Assembly: GCA_944393695.1 (NCBI GenBank)
Contig: CALYAY010000006.1
Coordinates: 1 to 64,000 of the forward strand
Direction: 5' to 3'
DNA length: 64,000 bases
Origin: an uncultured Alphaproteobacteria bacterium
Lineage (GTDB): Bacteria; Pseudomonadota; Alphaproteobacteria; RF32; CAG-239
Shown: positions 60,288-64,000 of the stretch, piece after piece
Layout: each line of letters begins with the position of its first letter
Position numbering within the stretch: position 1 is the stretch's first letter
Notes under the pieces: model-generated
Seen by the model: the letters and a program-made list of their open reading frames with translations, nothing else
Databases searched by the model: none
What the model was told of the DNA's origin: nothing
Position numbers and translations under genes: made by a program

Positions 60288-62453
60288 ATGGAACCTATTG
60301 AGGCTGTTAAGCTGGCGGTTTCGGACAAAGATGCGAGCTTTGCCGAGCTGCGGGAAGCGGCCAAGCTCTTGCGGAGAGACACCAGCGAAGGGCTTCGGCT
60401 GAAGAAGAAAGCCAGAAAGAAATTAAGCAAGGTGCAGGAAAACCTTGGACAAATGGATTTGTCCGAGAGCGAGGCCGCATTTTTTGTTGCCAGAGAGTTT
60501 ACCTCGCCGGAAGAGCGCAATACCGAAGAATTTAAAAAGCTGGTTAATGTGTTGGAAAAACATATTGCCGAGTTGAAGACCGCAGAAAAAACAAAGGCAG
60601 AAAAGGAAAAGGGCAAAGAAAAGGACGCTGATTTGCAAAATAAAAGCAAAACGGCGGACAATCTGATTGTTTCCGATATGCCGCAGGAAGAGGTCCGCAG
60701 CAAAAAAGAAAACGATCAGAAGGACAAGGCTTTTCCCAATCAGGAACAATATGAGCATCCGATTGCCACAAATGACGCCATCAGCAAAAAGCAGGTTAAT
60801 GCAAATTTTGAGACGATTTCAAAATTTGACGCCAAAATCAACCCGCTGAGCGAAGATGACAAATATTTTGAAGAAAGCCGCAACGGGCTGGATATGATGA
60901 ACGTGGTCGATGACAACGGCAACAGCGTTGACATGAAACCGGAAATCGTTGAAAACGCCAAGCTGAAAACCATGTCGGATTTGCTGAGCACGGAAAAGGA
61001 CATTACCGAAGACGACTATCGCAGCCAGCTGAAAAACAATATCGACCTCAGCGCGTTTACCATTCTGAACGTCGACCGCGCCAATGAGCTGGCTCAGAAC
61101 AACGGCAAAGGTATGCGCCAGAGCTTCAGCAAAATGATTGACGACTATACGGCCGGCGGAAAGAAAAATAAAGTTAACGTCAGCCTGGACAGCGCCATCA
61201 GCGTTATTACCGATTCAAACCAGCAGATTGACAAGTTTACCGGAAAAATCGAAAAACAATTCGGTGATATTCCGGTCGTTAAAAACATCCGCAGCCGGTT
61301 GAACCGTCTGGATAACCGCATGAGCGGCAAATATGGCAAAAAATATGAAGTTACCCGCGATGTGGTTAAAGGAACAGCCGGATTTATTACGGATCTGGGG
61401 CTGGTTGCCCTGGCCGGAGCCGCCGGCCCGGTCGGACTGGGAATTTATTCGCTGTATACGTTTAAGAAACATGTCGTTCCCTTCCTTGACAGATATCAAA
61501 AAGCCAAGGAAGCCACAGGCATCAGCTTTAAGAACTACAGCAAAGAAAACAAAAAAGAAGCAACCCTTGCCGGATTGTATACGGTTTCGTCCGCGGCGAC
61601 GATGGGGATTGCCGGATTTGTCGGCGCTTATAACGCAACAACTCATGCCGGCGCGACATTTGCCGATGCAGTTACCAAATATGCCGGCGGAGCAAAAATT
61701 GCAGCCGGACTGGGTGCCGTTACCCTGAAACAGGGCAGCGATGTCAAGGCGGCAATCGACCGTAACGAAAATGTCGGCAAGGCTGTCGGCAAAATGGCGC
61801 TGGCTATCGGAACCTTTGTGTTGCTGGCCGAGGCCCGCGACAGTTATGACCTGATTGCTCACGGCAGCAATGAAAACACCGGGGTTATCAATAACAATTA
61901 CAATATCTATATTGATAATTGCTGCAACGAAAATCCGGATTGTGACTGCAATGACAAGCCCGAGCCGGTTAAACCGAGACCGGTGATTACGAAACCGGAA
62001 CCGGTTGTCGTACCGCCTGAGCCGGTCGTCGTTCCTGAGCCGGAGCCCGAGCCGCAACCCGAACCTGTTCCTGATTTCGGGCCGTTTGAACCTGTGGGAA
62101 TACCTGTTCCGGCAATGGAAATGCCGACACATCTGGATCCTATTCCGGTTAATGCTCCCGAACATGAGGTTTTGGACAACGGCGTCCGCCACTATGACGG
62201 AGATATTACCGACCAGCTGGTGGCTGATGCCAATAACGGACGCGTCCTGTGCGACGGACTGTTTTATGACCAGCCGGCCTCCAACAGCGCCGATCTGGAC
62301 GAAAGAGCCCTGGCGCTTAAGGATCATGCCGCCGGCGTGGCAACATGTGATACTCCGGAACCGGTTTATACGCCGAAAGACGGGGTCCGCCATTTTGACA
62401 ATATCTATCAGCAGATTTTGGCAGACCGGGCGGCAGCCAAAAACATGGGTTAA
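60288..62453 (+). CDS. Large orphan protein with central membrane segments and proline-rich linker
   Basis: 721 residues from ATG 60288 (TAGGAG upstream); GTG 60279 is closer than usual to that site. Residues 1-150 are charged and coiled-coil-like. Residues 340-530 contain several glycine/alanine-rich hydrophobic segments ('LVALAGAAGPVGLGIYSLYT', 'SSAATMGIAGFVGAYN', 'KMALAIGTFVLLAEA'). A short Asn/Cys/Asp-rich stretch (NCCNENPDCDC) and a Pro/Glu/Val repeat linker (near 565-600) follow. The C-terminal 110 residues hold two related units ('NGVRHYDGDITDQLVADANN' and 'DGVRHFDNIYQQILADR'). Pore-like hydrophobic core plus flexible linker suggests a membrane-active effector or surface protein; this is inference only. 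Confidence 0.6.
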   Translation: MEPIEAVKLAVSDKDASFAELREAAKLLRRDTSEGLRLKKKARKKLSKVQENLGQMDLSESEAAFFVAREFTSPEERNTEEFKKLVNVLEKHIAELKTAEKTKAEKEKGKEKDADLQNKSKTADNLIVSDMPQEEVRSKKENDQKDKAFPNQEQYEHPIATNDAISKKQVNANFETISKFDAKINPLSEDDKYFEESRNGLDMMNVVDDNGNSVDMKPEIVENAKLKTMSDLLSTEKDITEDDYRSQLKNNIDLSAFTILNVDRANELAQNNGKGMRQSFSKMIDDYTAGGKKNKVNVSLDSAISVITDSNQQIDKFTGKIEKQFGDIPVVKNIRSRLNRLDNRMSGKYGKKYEVTRDVVKGTAGFITDLGLVALAGAAGPVGLGIYSLYTFKKHVVPFLDRYQKAKEATGISFKNYSKENKKEATLAGLYTVSSAATMGIAGFVGAYNATTHAGATFADAVTKYAGGAKIAAGLGAVTLKQGSDVKAAIDRNENVGKAVGKMALAIGTFVLLAEARDSYDLIAHGSNENTGVINNNYNIYIDNCCNENPDCDCNDKPEPVKPRPVITKPEPVVVPPEPVVVPEPEPEPQPEPVPDFGPFEPVGIPVPAMEMPTHLDPIPVNAPEHEVLDNGVRHYDGDITDQLVADANNGRVLCDGLFYDQPASNSADLDERALALKDHAAGVATCDTPEPVYTPKDGVRHFDNIYQQILADRAAAKNMG

Positions 62454-62499
62454 AATTCTGAACCTTTTAAACTCGCCATATCACTCCGGGTTTAAGCTG

Positions 62500-62532
62500 A
62501 AGCAGCGGTACGATAAATACCGCTGCTTTTGT
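62500..62532 (+). terminator. Terminator of the proline-rich orphan
   Basis: AAGCAGCGGTA (62500-62510) pairs with TACCGCTGCTT (62518-62528). A second imperfect hairpin follows at about 62541-62576. Confidence 0.9.
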
Positions 62533-62624
62533 TTGCAGATAAAAAGCCCGCAAATTTCCGGTGGTTTGCAGGCTTGGGATAGTTTACGGGGATGAAAATT
62601 TGTGTTGGCAGGGGTTTTCTTCCG

Positions 62625-62654
62625 ACAAAAAAAGCGCCCGTAAAACGGACGCTT
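62625..62654 (-). terminator. Terminator of the outer-membrane barrel gene
   Basis: On the minus strand, AAGCGTCCGT pairs with ACGGGCGCTT (62645-62654 with 62632-62641, one mismatch), followed by a T-run. It lies 20 bases after the stop. Confidence 0.85.
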
Positions 62655-62673
62655 CAGGAGGAAAGATTTATGA

Positions 62674-63273
62674 TTAAAAGACGTAGCGGGCACCAAGATA
62701 AAACTCATGAGCACGGACGGAAGCATGTTCAATATCACCCATGTGCCAAAAACGATAACCAAGGTCAACGTTGATGCGGGTGGTGACCTGAGCCGACAAA
62801 CCGCCGCCGAGAGCCCAAGTGAAGTTGTTTTCACTGTAATGAGTTTTCTGAGTTGTACCTGCGCTTACAAAACGTCCGTTCAAATCAATATTGGTCATAC
62901 CGATACCGGCCATCAGGTAAGGCGTGAACATGGTGTAAGGAGAAAGATCAAGGTAAACGTTCCACATGTAAGAATCTGATTCTACTTCAGCTTTGCTGGA
63001 ACTGCTGATTTTGTTTTCTGTTTTTTCGCGCCAGGTATATTCCAACTCGGTACGCAGGTAACCATAACGATAACCAAGAGCAATACCGGCAATCAGGCTG
63101 TTGTCGTCAACATCGTAACGATCACCGAGATTTTCGCTGTTATCGCCGATATTATGATTAATCAGACCGCCGCGGACGCCCACATACAAACCGTCGCAAC
63201 CGGCAAAAGCATTTCCGGACAAGCCCAGGACTAAAACGGCTGCCGATATGCCTGTTAAAAATTTGCTTTTCAT
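62674..63273 (-). CDS. Outer-membrane beta-barrel protein (Omp25-like)
   Basis: 199 residues from ATG 63273, with AAGGAG upstream; the longer frame to 63339 has no site. Signal peptide ends AFAG (about residue 23). The mature protein is a small barrel with alternating amphipathic strands ('GLYVGVRGGLI', 'ALGYRYGYLRTELEYTW', 'MAGIGMTNIDL') and ends in 'LGARYVF', the C-terminal Phe signal for outer-membrane insertion. Resembles the Omp25/31 type of eight-stranded porin-like proteins in alphaproteobacteria. Confidence 0.85.
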   Translation of the reverse strand: MKSKFLTGISAAVLVLGLSGNAFAGCDGLYVGVRGGLINHNIGDNSENLGDRYDVDDNSLIAGIALGYRYGYLRTELEYTWREKTENKISSSSKAEVESDSYMWNVYLDLSPYTMFTPYLMAGIGMTNIDLNGRFVSAGTTQKTHYSENNFTWALGGGLSAQVTTRINVDLGYRFWHMGDIEHASVRAHEFYLGARYVF

Positions 63274-63426
63274 AAATCTCTCCTTAAAAGAACCATGAGT
63301 CACACACTGCTCACAAACAATTTTGTCAATTCTTAACATATTTTTGCGAAATATGCAAGAACTTTCTAAAATTTATTTTAGCTTAACAGGCAATTATTAA
63401 AATGAAATTAATGAAAAATATTAAAT

Positions 63427-64000
63427 TCAACCGGAAAATGAATTTACCAGGGAACCGGCCAACATGTACCAGCCGTCTATCAGGACAAAGAAAATCACCT
63501 TAAACGGCAGAGCCAGCACCGTGGGCGGCAGCATCATCATACCCATGGACATTAAAACCGAGGCAATGACCATATCAATTATCAGAAACGGAATGAAAAT
63601 CAGAAAGCCGATTTCAAAAGCCCGGCGCAGTTCGCTTATCATAAAAGCAGGAACAACGATTTTGAGCGGGGTTTCGGCAACGCTTTCCGCCGGCTTTTCC
63701 TTGGCCAGGTCAGTGAAAAGAAGCAGGTCTTTTTCACGGGTGTTTTTGACCATAAATTCTTTCAACGGGGCGACAGCCTTTTCCAGGCCTTCGGAAATCT
63801 CGATTTTTTCCTCATACATCGGCTTAATGCCCTCTTCCCATGATTTTTGCAAAACCGGCGACATAATAAACAAAGTCAGAAACAAAGCCAGAGAAACCAA
63901 AACCATGTTCGGCGGGGTGGACTGGGTGGCCAGAGCGCTGCGGGTGATTGACAAGACCACGACAATGCGGGTGAACGAAGTCATCATGACCAGAATGCTT
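63427..64000 (-). CDS. fliP: Flagellar export protein FliP, C-terminal part (5' end outside window)
   Basis: The frame is open to the right edge, so the N-terminus lies outside. The visible residues match FliP from the third quarter on: 'MTSFTRIVVVLSITRSALAT', 'PPNMVLVSLALFLTLFIMSP', 'LKEFMVKNTREKDLLLF', 'ELRRAFEIGFLIFIPFLIID' and 'MGMMMLPP'. FliP forms the core of the flagellar type III export gate with FliQ and FliR. The T3SS homologue SctR is similar but the spacing and 'FMVKNTREKDL' fit FliP better. Together with the FlgT/CsgG-like gene at 4366 it suggests a flagellated organism. Confidence 0.92.
   Translation of the reverse strand, partial: SILVMMTSFTRIVVVLSITRSALATQSTPPNMVLVSLALFLTLFIMSPVLQKSWEEGIKPMYEEKIEISEGLEKAVAPLKEFMVKNTREKDLLLFTDLAKEKPAESVAETPLKIVVPAFMISELRRAFEIGFLIFIPFLIIDMVIASVLMSMGMMMLPPTVLALPFKVIFFVLIDGWYMLAGSLVNSFSG

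Noticed and set aside
61215..62393. A 392-codon antisense frame inside the proline-rich orphan
   Set aside because: Arg/Asn/Ile-rich shadow of the coding strand; no start signal or domain.
63427..64000. Type III secretion SctR instead of FliP
   Set aside because: Motifs and spacing fit FliP better, although the missing N-terminus and neighbours prevent a final decision.
1..64000. tRNA, rRNA, tmRNA or replication origin
   Set aside because: I looked for tRNA-like cloverleaf ends and rRNA motifs while reading and saw none; an automated search would be decisive.

Overview
This window most likely comes from a Gram-negative, gut- or host-associated alphaproteobacterium-like organism with an anaerobic flavour. 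The evidence is an Mla/PqiC-type lipid transport operon, an autotransporter, an outer-membrane beta-barrel, a flagellar FliP, FeoAB-type ferrous iron uptake and a giant 2-hydroxyacyl-CoA-dehydratase activase. The lineage is inferred from gene content and style only; there is no rRNA marker in the window.

Layout. 1-5.6 kb: an operon of five exported or envelope proteins ending in a FlgT/CsgG-like protein. 5.7-23 kb: a visibly AT-rich accessory island. It holds two decayed serine recombinases with related 5' regions, a GNAT acetyltransferase, several small orphan genes, a two-gene system that looks like a remote relative of the lambda RexA/RexB phage-exclusion pair (10.9-12.3 kb), a lipoprotein hydrolase, and an autotransporter behind a highly structured leader. 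It ends in a mosaic cassette region (18.2-22.3 kb). There, two conserved segments (A and B) recur around variable segments encoding peptidoglycan-hydrolase-like proteins and divergent exported partner proteins.

23-36 kb: more ordinary, more GC-rich genes: an MGMT-domain protein, a membrane-anchored orphan, a small XRE regulator behind a possible attenuator, a palindromic-repeat cluster, a large cysteine-rich secreted protein, a two-subunit SMR exporter whose first gene seems to use AUU as start, the acyl-CoA dehydratase activase and a FeoA-FeoB fusion.

36-62.5 kb: mostly monocistronic orphan genes, several with good promoters and terminators, interleaved with housekeeping genes (CorC/HlyC, CPA2 antiporter, HdeD, glucokinase, Mla-type ABC operon, HAD phosphatase). 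The orphans carry enzyme modules typical of effectors or toxins: a GH108-like lysozyme, an HNH nuclease, a HEXXH metallopeptidase, an M49-like metallohydrolase (coupled to a MEMO-AMMECR1 fusion), a short module shared by two of them, and a large proline-rich membrane protein. 62.6-64 kb: an outer-membrane barrel and the C-terminal part of FliP, which runs off the window.

The strongest candidates for undescribed biology are the A/B mosaic cassette at 18.2-22.3 kb, read as shuffled peptidoglycan-targeting effectors with periplasmic or membrane immunity partners, and the RexAB-like pair at 10.9-12.3 kb.
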